Part shown: positions 23,955 to 32,500 of the stretch, piece by piece
How positions within the stretch are numbered: position 1 is the stretch's first letter
Layout of the letters: the number at the start of each line of letters is the position of its first letter
Origin: CAYZWU01 sp964482235
Lineage (GTDB): Bacteria > Planctomycetota > B15-G4 > CAYZWU01
Direction of reading: 5' to 3'
Assembly: GCA_964482235.1 (NCBI GenBank)
Contig: CAYZWU010000003.1
Coordinates: 143,070 to 207,069, forward strand
Length of the DNA stretch: 64,000 bases
Notes under the pieces: generated by a model
Seen by the model: the letters and a program-made list of their open reading frames with translations, nothing else
Databases searched by the model: none
Told to the model about the DNA's origin: nothing
Position numbers and translations under genes: made by a program

Positions 23955-24860
23955 TCACTCCACTTGTTGATTCCGGAGCAGTTTCTCGATTTCGCTCCAG
24001 AGGTTTCTCACGGCGGCGGACACCGGGCCCTCCGAATGCTCCACCACACTCTTTCCTGCAATCATGGCTTCGGTGAACTCCGTGCCGAAGGGAATCTTTC
24101 CCGCAACGGGAATCCCCTGGGAGGTGCACCATGCCTCCATCTCCTTTTCCTGCTCCCGGCTCAGGTCGAACTTGTTGATCGCAACGGCCACGGGGATGCG
24201 AAAGTGACGCGCGAGCTCGGCGACGCGCTGCAGGTCGTGAAATCCGGATAGACCCGGTTCCGTGACCACCAGCACCAGGCGGCTTCCCGTGATCGAGGCG
24301 ATGACCGGGCACCCGATGCCGGGCGACCCGTCCACCAGGACGAGATCCAGATCTCTCCGTGCCGCGATCTCCCTGGCCTCCTGCCGGATCAGGGAGACCA
24401 GCTTGCCCGAATTCCCGGCCCCGGCGGCCAGCCTTGCATGAACGAGCGGCCCGTGGCGGGTCTCGGAGACGAACCAGGCGCCGCCGTGCGCTTCTTCCAT
24501 GACAACGGCGCCGGCCTCGCAGAATCGGCTGCAGACGCCGCATCCTTCACAGGCGAGAGGATCGATCTCGAAAGCTTCCATCGCGATGGAGTTCGGCGGG
24601 CCGTCCATCGAGACGGCTCCAAACCGGCAGAAGTCGAAACAGGCGCCGCAGGCCACGCAGAGATCGCTGTCGATGCGCGCCTTCTCCCCGCCGACGAACG
24701 GCCGGCTCTTCTTCACCCGGGGTTCCACGACCAGGTGCAGATTCGCTGCATCGACGTCGCAGTCGGCAAGGACCATTCCTTCACCGAGCGCGGCGAAGGA
24801 GGCCACGAGGCTCGTCTTGCCTGTCCCCCCCTTGCCGCTGATCACGGTCATCTCTTTCAT
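23955..24860 (-). CDS. MinD-superfamily ATPase with inserted 2[4Fe-4S] ferredoxin domain (ORP cluster)
   Basis: This 301-residue protein starts with the P-loop MTVISGKGGTGKTSL. Two ferredoxin motifs are inserted (CVACGACFDFCRFGAV and CEGCGVCSRFCEAGAV, about residues 70-120). The ATPase resumes with LVDGSPGIGCPV. ATG at 24860 overlaps the stop of the paralogue upstream (ATGA); the longer open frame to 25187 is an artefact. Paired ATPases of this type belong to the orange-protein cluster of sulfate reducers, thought to assemble or use a metal-sulfur cofactor and linked there to cell division. Confidence 0.86.
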   Translation of the reverse strand: MKEMTVISGKGGTGKTSLVASFAALGEGMVLADCDVDAANLHLVVEPRVKKSRPFVGGEKARIDSDLCVACGACFDFCRFGAVSMDGPPNSIAMEAFEIDPLACEGCGVCSRFCEAGAVVMEEAHGGAWFVSETRHGPLVHARLAAGAGNSGKLVSLIRQEAREIAARRDLDLVLVDGSPGIGCPVIASITGSRLVLVVTEPGLSGFHDLQRVAELARHFRIPVAVAINKFDLSREQEKEMEAWCTSQGIPVAGKIPFGTEFTEAMIAGKSVVEHSEGPVSAAVRNLWSEIEKLLRNQQVE

Positions 24861-25741
24861 GGTGCGAGCTCCAGGATCCGGCCGGCCAGTCGGGAAAAGA
24901 GGGCCCCGTACCGCGAATCCAGCCGGGAGACCAGCCCCCCCTTCGCGCAGGCCTCGGCGATGCGGCGGTCCTCGGGCAGCTCGAAGATGATCTCGAGCCC
25001 CTCGTCCTCGCAGAACCGCCTGACCTCGTTGTTGCCATGATTCGACCGGTTGAGAATCACGTAGGTCCGCAGATCGAGCACCCGTGCCATCTCCACGGCG
25101 AGCCGAAGGTCGTTGAGTCCGAAGGGAGTCGGTTCCGTGACCAGCAGGACCAGATCCGAATCGCGCACCGTTTCGATCACGGGACACGATGTTCCCGGCG
25201 GGGAATCGAACACGGTGATGCCGTTCGCCGGGATCCTCGTCTTGATTCCCTGGATCAGGGGGGGCGACTGCGCCTCGCCGATGCGGAGCCTTCCATGGAT
25301 GAACCGGATAGATCCCTCCGATCCGTTGACCGGAGGGACCATGCCCGTCTCGACGATTCCGACCTCCCGGAATCCATCAGAAATTGCTTTTTCCTCGCAG
25401 ACCAGGGCACAACCGCCGCATCCCTTGCAGAGCTCGGGAAAGGTCAGAGGCGGACCGTCCATGGCTACGATGGCGCTGAACCGGCAGATCCGGCCGCACT
25501 CGCCGCAGGCCGTGCATTTCTCCCTGTCCACTTCCGGCACCGGAATCCCGATCGTCTCCGATCGCGCGAGCTCCGGCTCGAGGAAGAGATGCCCGTTCGG
25601 CTCCTCCACATCGCAATCCGCATAGGTGACGTCACGTCCTGAAGCGGCAAGGGCCAGGGAAAGATTGACGGCCATCAACGTCTTGCCTGTCCCGCCTTTG
25701 CCGCTGGCAACAGCGATTCTCATCGATTGCGACTCCGGCAT
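24857..25741 (-). CDS. MinD-superfamily ATPase with inserted ferredoxin domain, paralogue
   Basis: This 294-residue protein shares the architecture of its downstream neighbour: P-loop VASGKGGTGKTLM, inserted CTACGECGRICRFSAI and CKGCGGCALVCEEKAI, then FDSPPGTSCPV and LLVTEPTPFGLNDL. The two probably form a heterodimer that couples ATP hydrolysis to electron or cluster transfer. GTG/ATG overlap arrangements on both sides show tight operon coupling. A MinD-type membrane-targeting helix is not evident. Confidence 0.86.
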   Translation of the reverse strand: MPESQSMRIAVASGKGGTGKTLMAVNLSLALAASGRDVTYADCDVEEPNGHLFLEPELARSETIGIPVPEVDREKCTACGECGRICRFSAIVAMDGPPLTFPELCKGCGGCALVCEEKAISDGFREVGIVETGMVPPVNGSEGSIRFIHGRLRIGEAQSPPLIQGIKTRIPANGITVFDSPPGTSCPVIETVRDSDLVLLVTEPTPFGLNDLRLAVEMARVLDLRTYVILNRSNHGNNEVRRFCEDEGLEIIFELPEDRRIAEACAKGGLVSRLDSRYGALFSRLAGRILELAP

Positions 25742-26109
25742 TACGACTCTGTTGATGCTGATTTCAGCTCTTCGATCCGTCTCCGGACCATCTCGAGCTC
25801 TTCGCCCAGTGCGGCAGCATGCTGCTTCAGGTCGTCGAGCTCGGACAGGTCGTCCTGTCGCGGCTCATCGATAAAAGGCCTGCCGAATCGGCGAAGCCAG
25901 TTGAACGCGCGGCGCCAGCCTCCATTGCGGTCCGATGCGCCCATCCAGCCCGCTCCCATGGGAGGGCCGAAACACCTTCCAGGACCTTGCCCCATGGCGC
26001 GTCGTCCTCGAGATCCGCGACCGATGTTCCTGAATTCAGACCGCTCTCCGCTGCCCCGTCCGTTCCGGGGACCCTGACCGGCGGGTCCTGTTCCATCTCC
26101 TCCAGGCAT
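25741..26109 (-). CDS. DUF5320 family protein
   Basis: This 122-residue protein begins with the family's Gly/Pro-rich signature MPGGDGTGPAGQGPRNGRG. It has a second Gly/Arg-rich stretch with a Cys (GQGPGRCFGPP) and ends in a coiled coil (about residues 85-115). ATG at 26109 follows GGAGG; a TTG at 26121 is less likely. DUF5320 proteins commonly accompany NifX-like and MinD/ferredoxin ATPase genes in anaerobes; their function is unknown. The stop codon is one base from the start of the next gene. Confidence 0.75.
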   Translation of the reverse strand: MPGGDGTGPAGQGPRNGRGSGERSEFRNIGRGSRGRRAMGQGPGRCFGPPMGAGWMGASDRNGGWRRAFNWLRRFGRPFIDEPRQDDLSELDDLKQHAAALGEELEMVRRRIEELKSASTES

Positions 26110-26155
26110 CTTGACCTCCAATCGTGATATGGGCGAATCTTCCGACCTTTGCGCA

Positions 26156-26515
26156 CTACCAGTGCCCCTGCCTGTCGGGCTCCTTGGCAGACGTCATTCC
26201 GCCTTTTTTGAACTCTTCGTAAGCTTCCTTGGCCGTTCCCGCCGCCCCCAGGTAGACCGTCACACCTGCTTTGGAGAGCAGCCTGAAAGCCTTGGGACCG
26301 CAGTGACCGGTCAGGACGGCGCCTGCGTCATGGCGCACCACGCTCTCCGCCGCCTGGATTCCGGCCCCCTGCATCAGGTTCAGGTTCTTCTTGTTGTCCA
26401 CCGCCTCGACCGATTCCGAATCCGTGTCAATGATCAAGAAAAACGGCGCCCGTCCGAAGCGTTGGTCCACGAGACTCTCCATCGAATCTCCCTGAGTCGA
26501 AATGGCTACTTTCAT
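26156..26515 (-). CDS. NifX/ORP-like dinitrogenase iron-molybdenum cofactor domain protein
   Basis: This 119-residue protein consists only of the NifB/NifX/NafY-type metal-cluster-binding domain: MKVAISTQGDSMESLVDQRF at the start, the FGRAPFFLIID strand, then GAGIQAAESVV and AVLTGHCGPKAFRLL. It ends in TAG. It is the best candidate for the orange protein itself, which in Desulfovibrio binds a Mo-Cu sulfide cluster. ATG at 26515 follows GAGGGCAG. No nif genes are present, so nitrogenase cofactor assembly is not implied. Confidence 0.82.
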   Translation of the reverse strand: MKVAISTQGDSMESLVDQRFGRAPFFLIIDTDSESVEAVDNKKNLNLMQGAGIQAAESVVRHDAGAVLTGHCGPKAFRLLSKAGVTVYLGAAGTAKEAYEEFKKGGMTSAKEPDRQGHW

Positions 26516-26549
26516 CTGCCCTCGTCTCCTTGACAGTTAAACCTCTTTT

Positions 26550-26924
26550 CTAACCTCGACCGCGCCATCTGCCGCCTCTCCGCCTCCTGCAGGCGCAGCC
26601 CGGCATCCTGAAGCGCGAGCTGGTCAGGGTGCCGTTCCGGTGGGCCTCGAGGACCTCTTCGAAAGGGCCGGCTATTCCTGACAGAACCCGGATGCCCGCA
26701 GCTTCCATCCTGCGCCGCACCATGCCTGTCACTCCGCCACAGATCAGAAGGTGCACTCCCTCCTGCTTGAGGATCGCGACTCGCTCGATGGGAGAGATGC
26801 CTTGAAGGACCAGCTGCTCCCTCGACACTTCGTCTTTCCGCTGCTGCTCGATGAGCAGGCAGAGATGCGCCACGTCAAAGACCGGTGAGATTCTCGATCG
26901 AAATACCGGGATCGCTATTCTCAC
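26550..26924 (-). CDS. second NifX/ORP-like protein, first gene of the ORP cluster
   Basis: This is a 124-residue protein starting at GTG 26924, set by a perfect AGGAGG six bases before it; the longer frame to 26951 would run into the sigma-54 promoter. The NifX-like fold is recognisable from the start (RIAIPVFRSRISPVFDVA) and from LLICGGVTGMVRRRMEAAGI. The C-terminus is a short Cys/Arg-rich tail (MPGCACRRRRGGRWRGRG). The stop is TAG. It may be a metal-cluster chaperone or a second subunit of the orange protein complex. Confidence 0.8.
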   Translation of the reverse strand: MRIAIPVFRSRISPVFDVAHLCLLIEQQRKDEVSREQLVLQGISPIERVAILKQEGVHLLICGGVTGMVRRRMEAAGIRVLSGIAGPFEEVLEAHRNGTLTSSRFRMPGCACRRRRGGRWRGRG

Positions 26925-26947
26925 ATTTGCCTCCTGACCGAATATTT

Positions 26948-26962
26948 GCAAGGGGCGTGCCT
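26948..26962 (-). promoter_or_regulatory. sigma-54 promoter of the ORP cluster
   Basis: The minus strand reads AGGCACGCCCCTTGC, matching TGGCACG-N4-TTGC except for the first base. The predicted start site near 26936 gives a leader of about 12 bases that holds just the AGGAGG ribosome site before GTG 26924. Confidence 0.85.
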
Positions 26963-27060
26963 CTTGAATACGGAAATCTTAATAATATTTAACATATTTA
27001 ATATTAGTAACTTATGATATCGCCTGAAAACCGCAGCGTTAAAACACACCAAAGCAGAAG

Positions 27061-27105
27061 GCGCATAATGCACCATTCGACACCCCAAGTGGGTGCATAT
27101 TGCAC
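27061..27105. promoter_or_regulatory. paired palindromic activator sites (GYGCA-N3-TGCAC)
   Basis: GCGCATAATGCAC (27061-27073) and the perfect palindrome GTGCATATTGCAC (27093-27105) have centres 32 bases apart, about three helical turns. They lie 110-150 bases upstream of the sigma-54 promoter at 26948-26962 and next to the activator gene. This layout fits two activator dimers on one DNA face. Nothing else is evident in 26963-27151 apart from A+T-rich sequence. Confidence 0.7.
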
Positions 27106-27151
27106 TCTCTGTGTTAGTTCTGAATGGTTCCTTCCTACAGGGGGGAGCGCA

Positions 27152-28480
27152 CTAATCGGGAGTCTTGATGCCGTATCGGACGATCTTGCGGCGGAGGGTA
27201 TTCTTGTCGATATTCAGCTCGCGAGCCGTTGCCATCCTCCGGAAGCTGTTCCTCTCCAGCGCCTCCCGGATCGCCTGGGCCTCGATCTCGGCCAGCGTGG
27301 TCCCCTTCACGACAGCGACGAGATCGTCATCGGCTATCAGATGGTCCGGGAGATGGGCGATGTTGATCCAGTTTTCCGTGCAGAGAATGAAGGCATGCTC
27401 GATGGCGTTCTCCAGCTCGCGAACGTTGCCCGGCCAGTCGTGCCGCATGAGCAGCACGAGCGCCTCGGGACGCAGCCCTGCGATGGTGCGCGACTGGAGA
27501 CGGTTGAAACGCTGGATGAAATGCTCGGCCAAGAGAGGGATGTCTTCTCTCCTTTCCGCCAGCGGCGGCAGCACCATCCGGACGACGTTGATGCGGTAGA
27601 AGAGGTCCTCGCGAAACTTGCCGCTCTTGACCAGCTTCTTCAGATTCCTGTTCGTGGCGGCGATGATGCGGATATCGGCCTCGACCGGTTCCGTCGATCC
27701 GAGCGGTTCGTACTTGCGTTCCTGCAGCACGCGAAGAAGCTTGACCTGCATGGCCGGCGAGACGTCGCCGATCTCGTCGAGGAAAAGGGTGCCGCCCTGT
27801 GCTGCGGCGAACCGGCCCGGTCTGTCCGTCCTGGCATCGGTGAATGCGCCGGCCTTGTAGCCGAAGAGCTCCGATTCGAGGAGAGCGTCGGGCAGGGCCC
27901 CGCAGTTGACTGCCACGAACGGGCCCTGTGCTCTCCGGCTCAGCGTGTGGGCCACACGGGCGAAGAGCTCCTTCCCGGTACCGCTGGCCGCCTCGACCAG
28001 GAACGTGCTGTCGCTCTCCGCGATGCGCGGCAGGATCTCCATGAGCCGGATCATCTCGGGATTCTTGCTGATGATGTCCCCGAGCGAGCGCTGCTCCTTC
28101 AATTCGCGGCGCAGCTCCTCGACGAGCGACAGATCGCGAAATGTCTCCACACCGCCGATCACTTCATCGGATTCGTTCTTCAGCAGGGCCGTGCTGACGC
28201 TGATCGGGATGCGGCGTCCGTCGACGCGGACGATGTAGACGGGCAGGTTGACCAGCGGTTCGCCCGTCTCCATGGTGCGGCGTAGAATGCATTCGTTCTC
28301 GCAGCAGCTGGAGCGGAACACCTCCCAGCAGTACCGCCCGACCGCTTCGTCTCTCGGAACGCCGGTTATCCCTTCGGCCGCCTTGTTGAACTGCGTGATC
28401 CGCCACTCCCGGTCCACGGTGAATACGCCGTCGGCGATGCTTTCGAGAATGATGTTGGTCCTGCTGTCCGGTCCGATCAT
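27152..28480 (-). CDS. sigma-54-dependent activator of the ORP cluster (PAS-AAA-Fis)
   Basis: This 442-residue regulator has the same layout as the one at 21138. A PAS domain (about 1-110) has C51, C59, C60 and C64; the AAA+ domain has Walker A EAASGTGKE, the GAFTDA loop and LFLDEIGD; a Fis helix-turn-helix ends it (RMATARELNIDKNTLRRKI). Walker A has Ala-Ala-Ser where Gly-Glu-Ser is usual. The stop is TAG. The orange-protein operons of Desulfovibrio are also controlled by a cognate sigma-54 regulator, which supports the assignment. Its own gene has a sigma-54-like promoter. Confidence 0.87.
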   Translation of the reverse strand: MIGPDSRTNIILESIADGVFTVDREWRITQFNKAAEGITGVPRDEAVGRYCWEVFRSSCCENECILRRTMETGEPLVNLPVYIVRVDGRRIPISVSTALLKNESDEVIGGVETFRDLSLVEELRRELKEQRSLGDIISKNPEMIRLMEILPRIAESDSTFLVEAASGTGKELFARVAHTLSRRAQGPFVAVNCGALPDALLESELFGYKAGAFTDARTDRPGRFAAAQGGTLFLDEIGDVSPAMQVKLLRVLQERKYEPLGSTEPVEADIRIIAATNRNLKKLVKSGKFREDLFYRINVVRMVLPPLAERREDIPLLAEHFIQRFNRLQSRTIAGLRPEALVLLMRHDWPGNVRELENAIEHAFILCTENWINIAHLPDHLIADDDLVAVVKGTTLAEIEAQAIREALERNSFRRMATARELNIDKNTLRRKIVRYGIKTPD

Positions 28481-28537
28481 CTCGACCCCTTAACAGAGGT
28501 TGCTCAAAAAGGTTTCTGCTCTTCCTTATACAATACG

Positions 28538-28552
28538 GCAAGGCGGGTGCCA
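28538..28552 (-). promoter_or_regulatory. sigma-54 promoter in front of the activator gene
   Basis: The minus strand reads TGGCACCCGCCTTGC, matching the -24/-12 consensus at all core positions. A start near 28526 gives a leader of about 46 bases before the activator ATG at 28480. This suggests positive autoregulation or cross-activation by the other sigma-54 regulator. It is part of a small inverted repeat, GTGCCA-N7-TGGCAC (28547-28565). Confidence 0.7.
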
Positions 28553-28739
28553 ATGAGCCTGGCACGAATAGCCCGATGAAGAAATGCATCGATTCCCTGC
28601 CTGATCCATCCGTTCAACAGCTGCAAGACCGGCTGAACCGGCCAATTCCATTCGCACAAGTCTATCTTTTATTCTTTATTTATTTTGGACTATTTGTATC
28701 ATTGCCGGTGCTACGTACTCCTTTTGGAGGATTGACAAA

Positions 28740-29456
28740 ATGCCTACCCTTGAAGCTGTCGTGGAATCCCATGTCCAGCGCTGGCTGACCCAGCGCCGTT
28801 TGAAAGAACTGGCCCGCAGGGAGATGGAGAGCCAGGCCGAGCTTCAGTCACTCCCCCCACCCATCACCATATCGTACTCTCACGGCAGCGGCGGCGACGA
28901 GATCGCGGAGACGGTGTCGCAGGCTCTCGGACACCAGCTCTTCGACAGGGAGATCGTCGAGGCGATCAGCCGCAGCACGAACATCCAGACCCAGATCATC
29001 ACGCTACTCGACAAGGGCGGACAGAACCTCGTCAAGTCTCTCACCGACCAGCTCTTCAGCAACCGCGTCATGGACGACATGAGCTACACCCACACCCTGA
29101 TCCGGATCATTCGCACGATCTCGCTGATCGAGCCGGCCGTGTTCATCGGCCGCGGTGCCTGTCACATCCTCAAGGATAGCGATGCGTTCCACGTGCGCAT
29201 CGTGGCCGACCTTGCCGAACGGATCCAGCGAATCGTCGGAATGGAAGGGGTGACGGAAAGCGAGGCGCTCGACCAGATCAAGTCGGACGACCAGATGAGA
29301 AAGCGATTCATCAGATCCAACTTCAACAGGGACATCGACGATCCCACGGCGTACCACCTGGCGATCAACACGAGCCGCATCCCCTGGCTCCACGCGTCGG
29401 ATCTGATCCTGTCGCTCTACGGCAACAGGCCGCTGCCTGGGAGCGAAATGAAGTAA
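28740..29456 (+). CDS. cytidylate kinase-like family protein
   Basis: This 238-residue protein has a helical N-terminal segment of about 40 residues, then ITISYSHGSGGDEIAETVSQ in the position of the P-loop, HQLFDREIVEAIS and IGRGACHIL, as in the cytidylate kinase-like family (Cytidylate_kin2). The P-loop lacks the usual GK[ST] lysine, ending in GGDEIA, so NMP kinase activity is uncertain. ATG follows GGAGG at a distance of nine bases. The 259-base gap upstream is A+T-rich near the gene, but I see no confident promoter on this strand. Confidence 0.75.
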   Translation: MPTLEAVVESHVQRWLTQRRLKELARREMESQAELQSLPPPITISYSHGSGGDEIAETVSQALGHQLFDREIVEAISRSTNIQTQIITLLDKGGQNLVKSLTDQLFSNRVMDDMSYTHTLIRIIRTISLIEPAVFIGRGACHILKDSDAFHVRIVADLAERIQRIVGMEGVTESEALDQIKSDDQMRKRFIRSNFNRDIDDPTAYHLAINTSRIPWLHASDLILSLYGNRPLPGSEMK

Positions 29457-29567
29457 GCGGTGATACTGAGCCCGCGCAATCTCCGCCACGTACGGAAGGC
29501 ACTATGCGCTGATACGGTCTGGCGTTGCCCGTACGTGGCGGAGATTGCGCGGGCTCAGTATCACCGC
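29457..29567. repeat. perfect 39-base inverted repeat between convergent genes
   Basis: The arm 29457-29495 (starting GCGGTGATACTGAGCCCGCG) is the exact reverse complement of 29529-29567, with a 33-base loop. The left arm starts the base after the TAA of the kinase-like gene, and the right arm overlaps the last two codons and stop of the RND pump gene. It forms a very stable hairpin on either strand and is probably a bidirectional transcription barrier. A 26-base part of the arm recurs at 47112-47137 with one mismatch. Confidence 0.92.
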
Positions 29568-32500
29568 CTGCGGAACAGCCTCTTCAGCAAAGCACCGACA
29601 TCGTCCAGCACCACGTAGACCACGGGAACGAGGAAAAGGGTGAGCAGCGTCGAGACGGCCATGCCGCCCGCCGTGGCCACGGCCATGGGCCGCCGCGACT
29701 CGGAACCGGCGCCGAGCCCCAAGGCGGCCGGAAGCACGCCGAAGATCATCGAGATGGCGGTCATGAGGATCGGGCGAAGCCTCACCCTGCCGGCCCGAAC
29801 GACGGCCTCGTTCCGATCCGCCCCGTCCCGGCGCAGCTGGTTGGTGTAGTCCACGAGCAGGATCGAGTTCTTCGTCACCAGCCCCATGAGCACGATGAAA
29901 CCGATGATGCTGAACAGGTTGACCGTCAGGCCGAAGAGGTAAAGGCTGTAGAGCGCGCCCACCATGGAGAGAGGCAGTGCGATCATGATGGTGAATGGGT
30001 GGACGAAGTGGTTGAACTGCGAGGCCAGCACCATGTAGATGATCACGATCGCCAGGATCAGGGCAAAGGATAGAGACTCGAAGGACTCTTCCATCTCCTC
30101 GGTCTGACCGGCCGTGGCCGTGGAGAATCCGTCGGGAAGGATCTCCCCCGCGATGGCTTTCGCCTCTTCGAGAGCCGATGCCAGGGGAAGCCCTTCCAGG
30201 TTGCCCTGGATCGTCGTGGCGCGGCCCAGCCCCCAGCGCTTGATCGAGCTCGGCCCCACCGTCTCCTCCACGCGCACCACGCTGGCCAGCGGCAGCATGC
30301 TCCCGGAGGACGAACGGATGTAGATAGAGTCGATCGCCCCGGGCACCCGGCGCGCCTCCCCTTCCATCTGAACCATCACGTCGTACCGCTCGCCGCCGCG
30401 CTTGAAATCGGTCACGTGATCGCCGCCCAGGAGAAGCCGCATCGATTCGGCGATGTCCGCCACCGAGACGCCGAGATCGGCCGCCTCGTCGCGCAGCACC
30501 TCGATCCGGAGCTTCGGCTTGTTGATGTCGAGCTCGCTGTAGACGTCCACGATGCCGGGAACCTTGCCGAGCCGGCGCTTGAACTCCTCGCCCACGGTGT
30601 AGACATCCTCCACCTCGGGCCCCATGATCACGTACTGGAGCGGCGCCCCCCAGTCGGCCGAGGCGATGACAGGGCGCTCCTGCACATGGACGAGGAATCC
30701 GGGAATCCCGGCGAACCGCCCTCTCATCTCGGCCATCAATTCCTGCTGGGACCGCATGCCCTTCTCCCGCCGTTCCTCTAGGGGCATCAGCCTGAGGAAG
30801 GCGATCGCCTCGGTGGGCAGGCTGGCGCCGCGGTCGCCGAGGCCGATGGCCGTGAAGTAGGAGAAGACCTCCGGGTATTCGGTGAGAGTCTCCTCCACCT
30901 CGATCAGGTACCTGTCCATGAAGTCCACCGTGGCCCCCTCAGGTCCCCGTATGAAGAGGATCAGCGTGCTCTGATCCACTGCCGGCACCATCTCCTTGCC
31001 GAGCAGGGCGAAGAGCTGGAAGCTGAGCAGCGATATCCCCACACCGATCACCAGGACGATGTAACGCAGCTTCACGGCGCCCTTGAGGACGATGCCGTAG
31101 AAGGCCGTCATCCCGCCGTGAGCCTTCTCTATCCAGCGGGAGAGGAACCTCTTCTGCTCGCCTGGGACGGCGAGAAAGCGGGAGCAGAGCATCGGCGTCA
31201 GCGTGAGGGCCACGAAGAGGGAGATCAGCACCGCCACCGCAACGGTGAAGCCGAACTCGTAGAGCATCCGCCCAACCATTCCCTCGACGAAGGCCACGGG
31301 AAAGAAGACCGCGGCGATGGAGAAGGTGGCGGCCATCGCGGCGAAGGCGATCTCCGACGCACCCTCGCGCGCCGCCTGCAGGCGCGACTTCCCCTGGGAC
31401 ATGTGGCGGAAGATGTTCTCGAGCACCACGATCGCATCGTCGATCACCACGCCCACGGAGATGGTGAGAGCGAGCATGGTGAATGTGTTCACCGTGAAGC
31501 CCAGGAAGTCGATCACCGCAAAGGTGGCCACGATCGACGTGGGGATCGCCAGGGCGGCAATCACCGTGGAGCGCAGGCTCACGAGAAAGAGGAAGATCAC
31601 GGCCGTTGCCAGGACGCCGCCCAGGAGCAGCGCCTCCTCGAGCTCGTCGATCGACTGCTCCACGTAGACCGACGAGTCGTAGGCGATCACCACCTCGTAG
31701 CCCGAGGGCAGCGTCTCCTGCACCCTGGCGAGCTCTTCCTTGACGCGGGCCGCCACGGACACGGTGTTCGCCTCGGACTGCTTGACGATACCGAGCCCCA
31801 CGGCAGGCCGGTAGAGGGCGTCGGGAAGCCTCGTGAAGCGGGCCTTGGTCCGGAAGTTCCGTGCCCCGCGCTCGGCGCGGCCCAGGTCCTCGATCCTCAC
31901 GGGCGATCCGTTGCGGAAGGCAACGATCAGCCTGTTGAACGCCTGCACCTCCGTCAGCTCGCCTTCGGTCTTGACGGGGAACTCCCTGTCCAGCCCCTCG
32001 ATCCGGCCGGACGGAATGGCCACGTTCCGGGTCCTCAGCGCCTGGACCACGTCGGTGATCGTCACCTCCCTGGCCGCCAGCATGGCGGGATCGAGCCAGA
32101 GGCGGACGGCGAACTCCTGGCCGCCGCCCAGCATCACCTCCCCCACGCCCTCGAGCTTCTCGAAGTGAGGCTTCAGGACGTTCTCCGCGTAGTCGGAGAT
32201 ATCGACCTGGTCCCTGTCCACCGAAGTGACTGCGAGCCAGATGATGGCCTGGGCGTCCATGTCGAACTTGGCCACCATCGGCTCCTCGATCTCCTCGGGC
32301 AGCTGAAGACGAATGGCGGCAATCTTCTCGCGCACCTCCTGAGACGCCACATCGACGTCGCGCTCGAGCTCGAAGGTGATGGTGATCGACGATCCCCCCT
32401 CGAAGCTCGACGACTCGAGGGTCTTGATCCCCTCCACGGTGTTGATCGCCTCCTCGAGGGGATCGGTCACCTCCTCCTCCACGACCTCGGGGCTCGCTCC

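Noticed and set aside
22673..26924. Nitrogenase cofactor (nif) cluster
   Set aside because: NifX-like domains are present but no nifHDK, nifB or nifEN; gene content matches the orange-protein cluster instead.
28560..28574. Plus-strand sigma-54-like motif TGGCACGAATAGCCC before the cytidylate-kinase-like gene
   Set aside because: The -24 half is perfect but the -12 half lacks the GC dinucleotide at the right spacing.
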